Shown piece by piece: positions 8,607 through 17,304 of a stretch of DNA of 64,000 nucleotides. Position 1 is the stretch's first letter, and each line of letters starts with the position of its first letter. A program made the translations under genes and the position numbers. The stretch is from PALSA-188 sp963720075. Lineage in GTDB: Bacteria; Acidobacteriota; Terriglobia; Terriglobales; Acidobacteriaceae. The stretch is from the NCBI GenBank assembly GCA_963720075.1, contig CAVREG010000012.1:62001-126000 (forward strand), given 5' to 3'. The notes beneath the pieces were generated by a model. That model had not been told where the DNA came from. It did not search any database and worked only from the letters and a program-made list of their open reading frames with translations.

Positions 8607-10481
8607 ATGTGCGGAATTGTCGGGTACGTAGGCAAGAAGCGTGTAGTCCCCGTAATTATCGAAGGCTTGCGCCGGCTGGAATATCGCGGATACGATTCTG
8701 CGGGAATCGCCGTGTGTGGCAATGGCCAGGGGCTTCAGATTCGCCGCGCCGAAGGCAAACTGCGCAATCTCGAAGAGGTCATTCGCCTCAATCCGCTAGA
8801 TGGCACTTACGGGATTGGACACACGCGCTGGGCTACTCATGGACGGCCGACAGAAGAGAACGCGCATCCTCATCGTGATTGCACCGGAACTGTCGTTGTT
8901 GTGCACAACGGCATTATTGAGAACTATGTCATCCTGAAAAAGAAGCTGATTGAAGAAGGACACAAGTTCTCCACCGAAACCGACACGGAAGTCATCGCCC
9001 ATCTCGTCGAAAAATATTACCTAAAAACAGGCAACGGACATCGCCCGTCTCTCGAAGAAGCTGTCCGCAAAACAGTGCTTGAATTGACCGGAGTTTTCGC
9101 CCTCGCCGTAATCGCAGTCAATGAGCCGGACAAAATTGTGGCCGCTCGAAATGGCCCGCCCGCGGTAATTGGCTTAGGGAAAGACGAGTATTTTGTTGCG
9201 TCCGATGTTCCCGCGATTCTCTATCACACTCGGGATCTGTTCTTCCTCGCCGATGGCGATCTCGCGGTCATAACTCCCGCCGGAGTGCAGCTCACGGATT
9301 TTCAGGGCCAGCCGATCGTTCGCCAGGTTCAACACATCACCTGGGATCCGATCATGGCGGAAAAGGGCGGCTTCAAGCATTTCATGCTCAAGGAAATCTA
9401 CGAGCAGCCGCGCGCCGTTCGCGACACCACGCTCGGACGAATTTCCCAGGATACCGGTCACATTTATCTCGGTGAGATGGAAATCGGCGACGCAGAATTA
9501 AAGGCGGCTAAAAAAATCAATATCGAGGCCTGTGGAACCAGCTGGCACGCCGGCCAAGCCGGGAAGTTCATGATCGAGAGCCTGGCCAAGATTCCGGTCG
9601 AAGTTGATTACGCCAGCGAATGGCGGTATCGAAACCCAATCGTCGGCCCAGACACCATCACGCTTCTCATTTCGCAATCCGGCGAAACCGCCGATACCAT
9701 TGCCGCCCAACGAGAAGCTAAAGCCAAGGGATCGAAGACTCTCGCCATCTGCAACGTGGTCGGCTCAATGATCACGCGCGAGGCGTCTGGAACCATATAT
9801 ACCCATGCCGGACCAGAAATCGGCGTGGCTTCCACCAAGGCATTCACCGCCCAACTTACCGCCCTTTATTTGTTCGCGCTGTACCTCGCTCAAGTGCGGG
9901 GCGTCATGAGTGCCGAGGTGGCCAAACAAGCCGTACACGAATTGACGCGATTGCCGGGCAAGTTGGAGCATCTTCTGACCCGCGAAGAACAGTGCGAAGA
10001 CCTCGCCAAGGAATACGTTCGAGCGCAGGATTTCCTGTTTCTCGGTCGCGGCATTCACTATCCCATCGCGCTCGAAGGTGCTCTCAAGCTGAAAGAAGTC
10101 TCCTACATTCACGCGGAAGGTTATCCAGCCGGAGAAATGAAGCACGGCCCTAACGCACTCATTGATGAAAACCTGCCGGTGGTGATCATCGCCACTCGCG
10201 ATCCGAAAAATGAACTGTCAATGATCCGCTACGAGAAAACGATCTCAAATCTAAAGGAAGTGAAGGCCCGCTCCGGAAGAGTGATCGCCCTCGCCACCGA
10301 GGGAGATGAAGAGATCAAAGAAGCCGCAGATCATGTGATTTACATTCCTTCGGCGCCGGAAGAATTGTCCCCGATTTTGGAGATTGTGCCTCTACAACTG
10401 CTCGCCTACCACATCGCAGTTCGGCGCGGGTGCGACGTTGACCAGCCGAGAAATCTCGCGAAATCAGTCACGGTGGAATAG
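8607..10481 (+). CDS. glmS: glutamine--fructose-6-phosphate aminotransferase (isomerizing)
   Basis: A 624-residue GlmS, the first enzyme of UDP-GlcNAc synthesis: fructose-6-phosphate plus glutamine gives glucosamine-6-phosphate. The N-terminal class II glutaminase domain starts MCGIVGYVG, with Cys2 as the nucleophile exposed after Met removal, and continues with RLEYRGYDSAGIA and HTRWATHGRP. Two SIS sugar-isomerase domains follow (about 295-430 with EACGTSWHAG and SQSGETADT; about 465-610 with LGRGIHYPIALEGALKLKE). The C terminus PRNLAKSVTVE is the conserved tail. A GGAG site precedes the ATG. I looked for a glmS ribozyme in the 118-bp leader and saw none. Confidence 0.97.
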   Translation: MCGIVGYVGKKRVVPVIIEGLRRLEYRGYDSAGIAVCGNGQGLQIRRAEGKLRNLEEVIRLNPLDGTYGIGHTRWATHGRPTEENAHPHRDCTGTVVVVHNGIIENYVILKKKLIEEGHKFSTETDTEVIAHLVEKYYLKTGNGHRPSLEEAVRKTVLELTGVFALAVIAVNEPDKIVAARNGPPAVIGLGKDEYFVASDVPAILYHTRDLFFLADGDLAVITPAGVQLTDFQGQPIVRQVQHITWDPIMAEKGGFKHFMLKEIYEQPRAVRDTTLGRISQDTGHIYLGEMEIGDAELKAAKKINIEACGTSWHAGQAGKFMIESLAKIPVEVDYASEWRYRNPIVGPDTITLLISQSGETADTIAAQREAKAKGSKTLAICNVVGSMITREASGTIYTHAGPEIGVASTKAFTAQLTALYLFALYLAQVRGVMSAEVAKQAVHELTRLPGKLEHLLTREEQCEDLAKEYVRAQDFLFLGRGIHYPIALEGALKLKEVSYIHAEGYPAGEMKHGPNALIDENLPVVIIATRDPKNELSMIRYEKTISNLKEVKARSGRVIALATEGDEEIKEAADHVIYIPSAPEELSPILEIVPLQLLAYHIAVRRGCDVDQPRNLAKSVTVE

Positions 10482-10586
10482 CAACTCTCCACACAATTAC
10501 TTCACATCGAGATTCCTCATAGTTAATTCCTGCCCGCATTGGTGCTTCTGTGGGGAACTCCTGCCCCTCGCATCAGCGTTTCTGTA

Positions 10587-10617
10587 TTGACAACATGATA
10601 CCTTGTATTGCATAGTA
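10587..10617 (+). promoter_or_regulatory. PadR gene promoter with overlapping inverted repeat
   Basis: A perfect -35 TTGACA (10587-10592) is followed after 18 bases by a CATAGT -10. An imperfect palindrome, TACCTTG-TATTG-CATAGTA (10599-10617, 5 of 7 arm positions complementary), covers the -10. This looks like the AT-rich dyads used by PadR repressors, so autorepression is likely. Confidence 0.5.
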
Positions 10618-10624
10618 TATAAGA

Positions 10625-10996
10625 ATGAAGCAAATGGACGGCCCCGATCAGGCCGGAGACAAGTGGGAGGTACAACTTCGAAAGGGATGCCTCGAGCTCG
10701 CGATTTTGGCTGCGCTATGGGAGGGGCGACTCTACGGGCTTGAAATTCTGCGGCGGCTGGAGAGCGATTCGGACCTGGTCGTCTCGGAGGGAACGGTTTA
10801 TCCCCTCCTCAGCCGGCTGAAGGCGCTGGAGCTGGTGCGAAGTGAGTGGGTCGAGTCCGGCAGCGGACATCCACGCAAATACTATGCGCTCACTCCCGCA
10901 GGCAAAAAGCGGGCGATTGAGATGGCTGGAACCTGGGCGCAGTTTTCGTCCAGCATGACCAAGTTGATTGCTCCTCTAGGGAAAGGAAATAAATGA
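10625..10996 (+). CDS. PadR-family transcriptional regulator
   Basis: A 123-residue repressor-type regulator with one winged-helix domain: LELAILAALWEGRLYGLEIL, then the recognition region SEGTVYPLLSRLKALELV and a wing ending RKYYALTPAGK. The C-terminal helix used for dimerisation is short, as in the smaller PadR subfamily. Its stop overlaps the start of the HAAS-domain gene (ATGA), and a CPBP gene follows with another overlap, so the three form one operon. PadR-HAAS pairs usually sense envelope or small-molecule stress; the ligand is unknown. Confidence 0.92.
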   Translation: MKQMDGPDQAGDKWEVQLRKGCLELAILAALWEGRLYGLEILRRLESDSDLVVSEGTVYPLLSRLKALELVRSEWVESGSGHPRKYYALTPAGKKRAIEMAGTWAQFSSSMTKLIAPLGKGNK

Positions 10997-11649
10997 TGAC
11001 AGCCGCCGAGTCGAAACAAAAAGTTGACGCGTATTTGGGGAGGCTGAGCGCACTTCTGCGAGGGATGAGTAAAAAGGATGCGAAGGAGATTATTGAAGAA
11101 TTGCGCGGCCACATCATAGAAAAGACAATCACGGACGGTGAGGTAGCGGCTGCATCGGTTGACGGGGTACTGGCGGCGCTCGGCACTCCAGAGGAGTTGG
11201 CGGGCCAGTACATGACGGACGCGCTGCTGGCACGAGCTGAGGTCAGCCGGTCGCCCGTGCGAATCCTGAAAAGCTTGTGGCGCTGGGCGAGCCTGAGCGT
11301 CGCCGGTTTTTTTGTATTGCTGGGTTCCATCGTTGGGTATTCGCTCGGAGCCGCTCTCATTTTGTGCGCGATGTTGAAACCGTTTTTCCCAAGGACGACT
11401 GGGCTATGGCTTTTCCCGGCCGGTGGCGACTCGACGATTTCTCTTCGGCTCGGCGTTACCGGCTCCCCGCTTAATGGCAGGGAGTTGTTGGGTTGGTGGA
11501 TCGTGCCGATCGGACTGGCGGGTGGCTCGGGACTCCTAATTTTGACTACGCAATTTGCACTGTGGTGTGTACGCCGATATCGAAGATCGCGAGTATTGCC
11601 GCCGCGCTGTTCCAGACTCAAAGGCTGTGCGAGAGACGCTAATGACTGA
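10993..11649 (+). CDS. HAAS-domain (DUF1700-like) membrane protein
   Basis: A 218-residue protein. The N-terminal helical region of about 1-80 (KVDAYLGRLSALLRGM, DAKEIIEELRGHI, ALGTPEELAGQYM) is the HAAS alpha-helical domain found directly after PadR regulators. Two or three membrane segments follow (about 96-130 and 160-190), and the tail is Arg-rich. The ATG overlaps the padR stop by four bases and the gene's end overlaps the CPBP protease gene by eight. The family is thought to partner with its PadR regulator; the molecular role is unclear. Confidence 0.82.
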   Translation: MMTAAESKQKVDAYLGRLSALLRGMSKKDAKEIIEELRGHIIEKTITDGEVAAASVDGVLAALGTPEELAGQYMTDALLARAEVSRSPVRILKSLWRWASLSVAGFFVLLGSIVGYSLGAALILCAMLKPFFPRTTGLWLFPAGGDSTISLRLGVTGSPLNGRELLGWWIVPIGLAGGSGLLILTTQFALWCVRRYRRSRVLPPRCSRLKGCARDAND

Positions 11650-12364
11650 ATCCCTTAACACGAGCAAAACGTCTGCATACAGTGGAAGCGGTCGCCAGCA
11701 GTCTCCGGGAAACGAATTGTCCGCGGCCCAGCGCTGGTTCTCCCTGGCCGAACTCATCGCGGGAAGCGTGATCGTAATCGGTCATAACGTCTATCATGTC
11801 ATTCCCAACGAAGTGCCCATCCTTTTTGTGCTCGGTTTGATTTCAGTGCGCCTGCGCGATGGGGGATGGACAGCCATGGGTCTGTATTGGCCACTCTCGT
11901 GGCGGCGGACCATCTTGTTTGCACTCGGAGTGGCCGCGTTAAGAATACTTCTCGGCGCACTGGTGGTTGATCCCATCACCGCTCATTTCTGGCCGGCTGC
12001 AAAAGGCCCGAGCGGATCTGACGAAATCACGGGACACGTCATGGTCGCTCTGCGCTGGCTGCTGCTCGTCTGGACCTTTGCCGCATTCGGAGAAGAAATT
12101 GGCTATCGTGGCTACCTGCTCAATCGAGCGGCAGATGTGGGTGGCCGATCAAGGCTTGCATATTGGATGGGTATCCTCATAGTCGCCGTGCTTTTCGGAT
12201 ATGGCCACTACTACAAAGGTCCTTCTGGAATCGTAGACTCCGGGATGGCCGGACTTGTCCTCGGGGCGGCTTATGTTTTGTCGGGACGCAACCTATGGGT
12301 TTGTATTCTGGCGCATGGATTTATTGATACGGTTGGAGTCGTCGCGGCGTTTCTTGGATGGTAG
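11642..12364 (+). CDS. CPBP-family intramembrane metalloprotease
   Basis: A 240-residue polytopic membrane protein. The abortive-infection/CPBP motifs are present in order: EEIGYRGYLLNR (the EExxxR motif), FGYGHYYKG with the second conserved His, and HGFIDT near the C terminus with the third. These residues form the metalloprotease site of the Rce1-like superfamily. The ATG at 11642 overlaps the end of the HAAS gene and replaces a longer open frame from 11555. Last gene of the PadR operon; self-protection, processing or stress roles are possible, none shown by sequence. Confidence 0.88.
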   Translation: MTESLNTSKTSAYSGSGRQQSPGNELSAAQRWFSLAELIAGSVIVIGHNVYHVIPNEVPILFVLGLISVRLRDGGWTAMGLYWPLSWRRTILFALGVAALRILLGALVVDPITAHFWPAAKGPSGSDEITGHVMVALRWLLLVWTFAAFGEEIGYRGYLLNRAADVGGRSRLAYWMGILIVAVLFGYGHYYKGPSGIVDSGMAGLVLGAAYVLSGRNLWVCILAHGFIDTVGVVAAFLGW

Positions 12365-12424
12365 GGTCAGGAGGAGTCGAGTCTAGGACGACGTGCACGT
12401 GATCAGGTGAGGTCACGCCCTCGG

Positions 12425-13243
12425 CTATAGCACGATCTCCATACCCTCTGACGCCGCCCGCACCTTCGGGTAATAATTCCGGGCATCCTGCACTACTTTG
12501 TCTATGCAGATATCGCTGTGATCCGGGTCATGGTGATATAAAACTAGTTCCTTGGCTCCGCTTTCCATCGCCACGTTTACGGCCTCGCGCCAGTGACTGT
12601 GTCCCCACCCGCGCCTCTCAGCTTCGTATTCCTCAGGGAGATACTGCGAATCATAGATCAGCACATCGGCACCCTCGGCCAGTTTGCGCACACTCTTGTC
12701 GAATTGCGCTTGTCCCGGTTCGTTATCGGTCGCGTACACGAGCACGCCTTGTTTTGTTTCCATGCGAAAACCAAGGCACCCTTGGGGATGGTTAAGCCAC
12801 GCAACCTGAAACGAAGCATCGCCCAAGACAATTGGACCTGGCTCGACTTCATGGAACTCCTGATGAGCTTTCATCTCGCTCATGGCAACGGGAAAATATG
12901 GCGATGCCATTTGTTCATCCATGACCCGCTTCAGGCTGCGAGTGCGGCTTGAGGAATGGAATATGAAGCGGTTTCCCGAATCGTCGTACAGCGGGCGAAA
13001 AAATGGAATGCCCTGAATGTGGTCCCAATGGAAGTGAGAGACGAATACATGGGCCAGAATCGGACGGCCTGCGAACTCACTACGAAGTTGATGCCCTAAT
13101 GTGCGGAATCCAGTACCGCAATCGAAAATGAAGATGTTATCCCCGAGCCGCACTTCCACGCAAGAAGTGTTACCGCCATAGCGCTGATTTTCCGGTTGCG
13201 GAGTTGGTATTGATCCTCGAACTCCCCAGAACTTGATGCGCAT
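12425..13243 (-). CDS. MBL-fold metallo-hydrolase (RNase Z / PhnP-like fold)
   Basis: A 272-residue soluble metallo-beta-lactamase-fold enzyme. It begins MRIKFWGVRGSIPTPQ, which is typical of this subgroup, and carries the metal motif HFHWDH (within HVFVSHFHWDHIQGIPFF). Later metal ligands are likely in LIYDSQY and HSHWREA, and there is a C-terminal HHDPDHSD. No signal peptide. The start at 13243 is favoured over 13267 by the family start. Divergent from trpE. A phosphodiesterase or cyclic-nucleotide phosphodiesterase activity is possible but cannot be decided. Confidence 0.88.
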   Translation of the reverse strand: MRIKFWGVRGSIPTPQPENQRYGGNTSCVEVRLGDNIFIFDCGTGFRTLGHQLRSEFAGRPILAHVFVSHFHWDHIQGIPFFRPLYDDSGNRFIFHSSSRTRSLKRVMDEQMASPYFPVAMSEMKAHQEFHEVEPGPIVLGDASFQVAWLNHPQGCLGFRMETKQGVLVYATDNEPGQAQFDKSVRKLAEGADVLIYDSQYLPEEYEAERRGWGHSHWREAVNVAMESGAKELVLYHHDPDHSDICIDKVVQDARNYYPKVRAASEGMEIVL

Positions 13244-13384
13244 AGGTCTCAAATGCTTAACCAGCAATCTTGCAGCTTGGAAGCAGATTCGTCAATTCTC
13301 TCGCTGGGTACCTGCTAGTACGTACAGCTGTCGCGTTCGGATTCTTACACCGGGATGGAAGGCATCGTTTAGGTTGACCTCCCC

Positions 13385-13390
13385 TATAAT
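13385..13390 (+). promoter_or_regulatory. -10 element immediately upstream of trpE
   Basis: A perfect TATAAT ends 10 bases before the ATG at 13401, so the transcript probably begins only a few bases ahead of the start codon. There is thus no room for a classic trp leader-peptide attenuator. The -35 region is poor. Confidence 0.4.
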
Positions 13391-13400
13391 GTGCAGACAC

Positions 13401-14891
13401 ATGCTGAGTCCAGACTACAAGGAATTTTCGCGACTGTCACAAGAGGCAACTTTGGTCCCGGTGATCAAATCAGTGACTGCCGACCTGCTTACTCCAGTTT
13501 CGGCTTTCTTGGCGGTGGCGGCCAATGAGCCGAATGCTTTTCTGCTGGAATCGGTCGAGCGCGGAGAACAGATTGGACGATACACCTTTCTGGGGGCGCG
13601 GCCCTACATGAAGGTACGGTCGCAGGGGACGGACATCACTATTCTGCGAGGATCTCGACGCGAGCGGCGCACCGGAGACGTCCTCCAGACGGTCAAGGAA
13701 ATTTTCCGCCAACACCATCCAGCAGAAGTGCCTGGATTGCCGCCTTTCACGGCGGGAGCCGTCGGCTATTTTGCTTTTGACATCGTGCGCCAACTCGAGA
13801 AGATCGGTGATCACGCCAAAGATGATCTGTCGCTTCCCGATTGCTCTCTGATGTTCTTTGACCGCATTCTCGCCTTTGACCACTTGCGTCACCAGATCCA
13901 CATTATCGCGACCGCCGATGTTCGCCGCGAGACTCCACGGCAGGCATATGACCGCGCGACGAAAGACATCGCCGGGCTGGAAAGAAAGCTGTCGGCAGGG
14001 CTGCGGTCACTAAGGTTGAAAAATTCCCGGCGAGGCAACAGCGCCAAATTGAAAATCCATGCCGGAACCAGTCGCCGCCGTTTTATGAAATCTGTCGAGC
14101 GCGCCAAAGACTACATCGCCGCCGGGGACGCATTTCAAGTGGTTCTTTCGCAGCGTCTCGATTTCACTCCCGGGGTCGCACCCTTTGATATCTACCGGGC
14201 TCTTCGAACTGTGAATCCGTCCCCTTATATGTATTTCCTGCGCAATGGCGACACACATGTTCTGGGTTCATCGCCGGAAATGCTGGTGCGAGTGACGGGA
14301 CGCAAGCTGGAATACCGTCCTATTGCCGGAACCCATCCGCGCGGCCGCGATGCCGCGGAAGACGATCGCCTCGAACAGCAAATGCTCCATGATGAGAAAG
14401 AGCGAGCCGAACATGTGATGCTGGTTGACCTTGGACGCAATGACCTCGGCCGCGTAAGCGAATATGGATCGGTGAAAGTGCGCGATCTGATGTATGTGGA
14501 GCGCTATTCGCATGTCATGCATCTTGTTTCCGCGCTAGAGGGTAAACTGTGCCCCGGACTTGACTCGCTGGACGCCTTCGCCGCCTGCTTTCCAGCAGGA
14601 ACGTTAAGCGGTGCGCCAAAGGTTCGCGCAATGCAAATCATCGAGGAACTGGAACCGACAAGGCGAGGCATTTATGGTGGTTCCGTACTGTATGCGGATT
14701 TTGCTGGGAATCTCGACTCGTGCATCGCAATCCGCACCATGCTGATGCAGGGGAAGAAGGCCTACCTCCAGGCAGGCGCAGGAATCGTCGCAGACTCCGA
14801 CCCGGTGAGTGAATTTAATGAATCCATGAACAAAGCAAAAGCTGTATTGAGAGCTGTGGAAGCGGCAAGACAAGGAACACGTGCGCGGTAG
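13401..14891 (+). CDS. trpE: anthranilate synthase component I
   Basis: A 496-residue TrpE. It converts chorismate to anthranilate with ammonia from TrpG, the first step of tryptophan synthesis. The N-terminal part has the tryptophan-feedback LLES motif (NAFLLESVERGEQIGRYTFLG). The chorismate-binding domain shows GTHPRGRD, HVMLVDLGRNDLGRV, PAGTLSGAPKVRAMQIIEEL and the C-terminal GAGIVADSDPVSEFNE with the magnesium-binding Glu residues. trpG is not adjacent, so the operon is split. The ATG at 13401 is chosen because the N terminus MLSPDYKEF aligns with the family; the open frame extends further upstream. Feedback by tryptophan is expected from the LLES motif. Confidence 0.94.
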   Translation: MLSPDYKEFSRLSQEATLVPVIKSVTADLLTPVSAFLAVAANEPNAFLLESVERGEQIGRYTFLGARPYMKVRSQGTDITILRGSRRERRTGDVLQTVKEIFRQHHPAEVPGLPPFTAGAVGYFAFDIVRQLEKIGDHAKDDLSLPDCSLMFFDRILAFDHLRHQIHIIATADVRRETPRQAYDRATKDIAGLERKLSAGLRSLRLKNSRRGNSAKLKIHAGTSRRRFMKSVERAKDYIAAGDAFQVVLSQRLDFTPGVAPFDIYRALRTVNPSPYMYFLRNGDTHVLGSSPEMLVRVTGRKLEYRPIAGTHPRGRDAAEDDRLEQQMLHDEKERAEHVMLVDLGRNDLGRVSEYGSVKVRDLMYVERYSHVMHLVSALEGKLCPGLDSLDAFAACFPAGTLSGAPKVRAMQIIEELEPTRRGIYGGSVLYADFAGNLDSCIAIRTMLMQGKKAYLQAGAGIVADSDPVSEFNESMNKAKAVLRAVEAARQGTRAR

Positions 14892-15018
14892 AAACGATGC
14901 GGACCGATGCAGCCAAAGCTAAGCCCACACAGTTTCTTCCTACCTTCGCGGATCGCGCTAAACAGTTAAAATCAAAGATTCCTTGTGCCACGAGTTTTAA
15001 GGGAAAGGTACTCGAACT

Positions 15019-16167
15019 ATGCGGCTGTTCCGTCCTTTTTTAATAGCGGTAATTCTCAGCGCCATCTTCTTCTATGTCACAACCTATCATTCCCATCATT
15101 TGTGGCCCACGTCAGTTATCAGCCAGCCGGAAAAGGTTGAAATCACTGAGGCTGCGACCAATAGCAGTACGGAAGATGCGGATGAGCAGAATAACATCAG
15201 CGTCTATCGCAAGAATGTCGAGTCGGTGGTGAACATCACATCGCGGGCAATGGCCTTTGATTTCTTCTATGGACTGGTGCCCCAGGAAGGTCAGGGATCG
15301 GGTTTCATTATTGACAAAGAAGGCCACATCCTCACCAACTATCACGTGGTCGAGGCCGCGCGCCAGGTCGAGGTCACTTTGCACAATCGCAGAAAGTACA
15401 GCGCAACCATCGTCGGAACCGACCCGTCTCACGACCTTGCCGTAATTCAAATCAAAGCGCCAGACCTGACCCCAATGGTTTTGGGAGATTCCCGCAATTT
15501 GCAAGTAGGCCAGAAAGTTTACGCGATCGGAAATCCATTCGGCCTTTCTGGGACTTTGACCAGCGGGATCGTCAGCTCGATTCGATCAGTGCAAGAGCCC
15601 GACGGAATGAAAATTGAAGAAGCCATTCAAACCGATGCCTCGATCAACCCCGGAAACTCTGGAGGGCCGCTGCTGAACTGGCGTGGCGAGGTAATCGGTA
15701 TCAACACCATGATCGCTTCCAACCCGGGCGTAAATCAGAGTGCGGGCATCGGTTTCGCGATTCCGATTAACACCGCGAAGGCGGTGCTCAACGATTTGGT
15801 CACGCTAGGTAGAGTGCGTCGTCCAGCGCTGGGCATTCGGACGATTCCGATAACTCCCGAATTGGCCGATCAAATGGGACTCGCCGCGGATTCCGGATTG
15901 CTGATCATCCAAGTCGTCCCGGGAGGAGCCGCCCAGCGCGCAGGATTACGGGGCGGAAGCGAGCACGCCTATCTCGGAAATATACCGATCACTCTTGGCG
16001 GAGATTTAATAGTCGCCATTGACGGCCAGCAAATCCAGGATGAACAGGATTTAGCACAGAGCATGAATAACCACCGCGCCGATGATACCGTAAAAGTCAC
16101 AGTTTATCGGGGCAAGAAGAAAATGGATTTTACGGTAACCTTGGGCGAAGCGAGGCAGCAGGTTTAA
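15019..16167 (+). CDS. HtrA/DegP-type trypsin-like serine protease with PDZ domain
   Basis: A 382-residue membrane-anchored periplasmic protease. One N-terminal membrane segment (about 5-21) is followed by a linker and an S1C protease domain with catalytic triad His109 (NYHVVEAA), Asp139 (SHDLAVIQI) and Ser214 (NPGNSGGPL). One PDZ domain follows (about 270-378) and binds exposed C termini of misfolded proteins. One PDZ instead of DegP's two fits the DegS-like or general HtrA layout. It stands alone; the intergenic region after it carries the first of three related inverted-repeat elements. Confidence 0.94.
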   Translation: MRLFRPFLIAVILSAIFFYVTTYHSHHLWPTSVISQPEKVEITEAATNSSTEDADEQNNISVYRKNVESVVNITSRAMAFDFFYGLVPQEGQGSGFIIDKEGHILTNYHVVEAARQVEVTLHNRRKYSATIVGTDPSHDLAVIQIKAPDLTPMVLGDSRNLQVGQKVYAIGNPFGLSGTLTSGIVSSIRSVQEPDGMKIEEAIQTDASINPGNSGGPLLNWRGEVIGINTMIASNPGVNQSAGIGFAIPINTAKAVLNDLVTLGRVRRPALGIRTIPITPELADQMGLAADSGLLIIQVVPGGAAQRAGLRGGSEHAYLGNIPITLGGDLIVAIDGQQIQDEQDLAQSMNNHRADDTVKVTVYRGKKKMDFTVTLGEARQQV

Positions 16168-16185
16168 GTAGACTCTTCCCTCGAG

Positions 16186-16277
16186 GGCGCTGAGCAGCCA
16201 GGGAATCTTTTTCAAAGAACCGATATCACATTTGCTTGTTCTCTCGTTTCGCGGGCCCTCTGCGATCTCGGCGGTAA
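16186..16277. repeat. inverted-repeat element copy 1 (right end well conserved)
   Basis: The right end, CTCTGCGATCTCGGCGGTAA (16258-16277), matches the ends of the two elements in the next two intergenic gaps. The left end near 16186 keeps only a GCGCTGAG-like fragment, so this copy looks degraded. Confidence 0.45.
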
Positions 16278-16374
16278 ACGGAGCGGGTTTGATCTTTCGA
16301 TATTTGACTGCGAGTTACGGCCTGGACTAGCCTCAGAAGTCCTGCCGTATCTGCGGAGACATGGGAATTTCAGA

Positions 16375-17196
16375 ATGCTAAAGGCAATTTCAACTTTCAT
16401 TTACGTAAAAGAACGATTGCATCCAGGCCTGCTTGATGGTCTGGTGAAAGGCGGCGCTCAGGCAATTGAGGTTTTTGCCGCCCGCCAGCACATTGATTAC
16501 GCCAATCGCAAGCAGCACGTCCGCGAAATTGCAGACTGGTTCCGTTCCAGCGGCATTCCGCTGAATTCCGTCCATGCGCCTCTATATGCCGATTACGAGT
16601 GGGGACGCACCGGTTCTCCGCCCGTGAACATCGCTTCCACCGATCGCGCGGGCCGCATTGAAGCGATGGACGAAATCAAGCGCGCGCTGGAATTGGCCGA
16701 ACAAATTCCATTTCGTTTCCTGGTACAGCACATCGGTGTCGCCGGAGAAGCATTCGACGACCACAAGTTCGAAGCAGCCATGACTTCGGTCGAACATCTC
16801 AGAGCGTTTGCCAAACCGCTCGGGGTGCGAATCCTGCTGGAGAATATTCCGAACGAGCTATCTACGCCCGAGCGTTTAGTGGAATTTATTCAAACCAGCC
16901 ACTTCGATGACGTTGGTGTGTGCTTCGATCTCGGCCACGCTCACATGATGACGGATGTTCCGGAATCCTTCGAAACCGTGAAATCGTATATCCATTCCAC
17001 GCACGTTCATGACAACAATAAAGACCGCGACGCGCATCTCTGGCCCGGAAGCGGAACGATTGATTGGAAGCAGGCCATGGAACTTCTAAGATCGGCTCCG
17101 CAAACGCCACCGCTGTTGCTGGAAATAGAAGAGAACGAGAAGATCAATCCGATTGAGAAGATGAAAGAAACATTCAAAGAGCTGGACGCGGCATGA
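16375..17196 (+). CDS. sugar phosphate isomerase/epimerase family TIM-barrel protein
   Basis: A 273-residue protein of the xylose-isomerase-like TIM-barrel superfamily (AP endonuclease 2 fold). Conserved metal and substrate positions appear along the barrel: NSVHAPL, LLENIPNE, CFDLGHAHMM, STHVHDNN and LLLEIEENE, giving the usual Glu-Asp/His-Glu set. No signal peptide. Flanked on both sides by inverted-repeat intergenic elements, with asnS downstream. The actual substrate cannot be named. Confidence 0.85.
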   Translation: MLKAISTFIYVKERLHPGLLDGLVKGGAQAIEVFAARQHIDYANRKQHVREIADWFRSSGIPLNSVHAPLYADYEWGRTGSPPVNIASTDRAGRIEAMDEIKRALELAEQIPFRFLVQHIGVAGEAFDDHKFEAAMTSVEHLRAFAKPLGVRILLENIPNELSTPERLVEFIQTSHFDDVGVCFDLGHAHMMTDVPESFETVKSYIHSTHVHDNNKDRDAHLWPGSGTIDWKQAMELLRSAPQTPPLLLEIEENEKINPIEKMKETFKELDAA

Positions 17197-17200
17197 TTTC

Positions 17201-17292
17201 TAACCGCCGAGATCGCTGAGTACGCCGCGAAAGCTTGGAATTTAAAAACATATCTTCAAGTTCTCTTGCGATCTCTGCGGCCTCGGCGGTAA
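17201..17292. repeat. inverted-repeat element copy 2
   Basis: The left end TAACCGCCGAGATCGCTGAG (17201-17220) is the inverted complement of the right end around 17263-17292 (CTCTTGCGATCTCTGCGG, then CCTCGGCGGTAA). The element is about 92 bp, fills nearly the whole gap between two genes and has no coding capacity, like a REP or MITE-type element. Confidence 0.55.
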
Positions 17293-17304
17293 TAAAACAT
17301 CACA

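Noticed and set aside
12365..12424. Terminator between the CPBP and MBL genes
   Set aside because: Only short GTGA/TCAC pairing is visible and no T tract follows.
13244..13400. trp leader attenuator
   Set aside because: The TATAAT lies 10 bases before the ATG, leaving no space for a leader peptide, and there are no tandem Trp codons.
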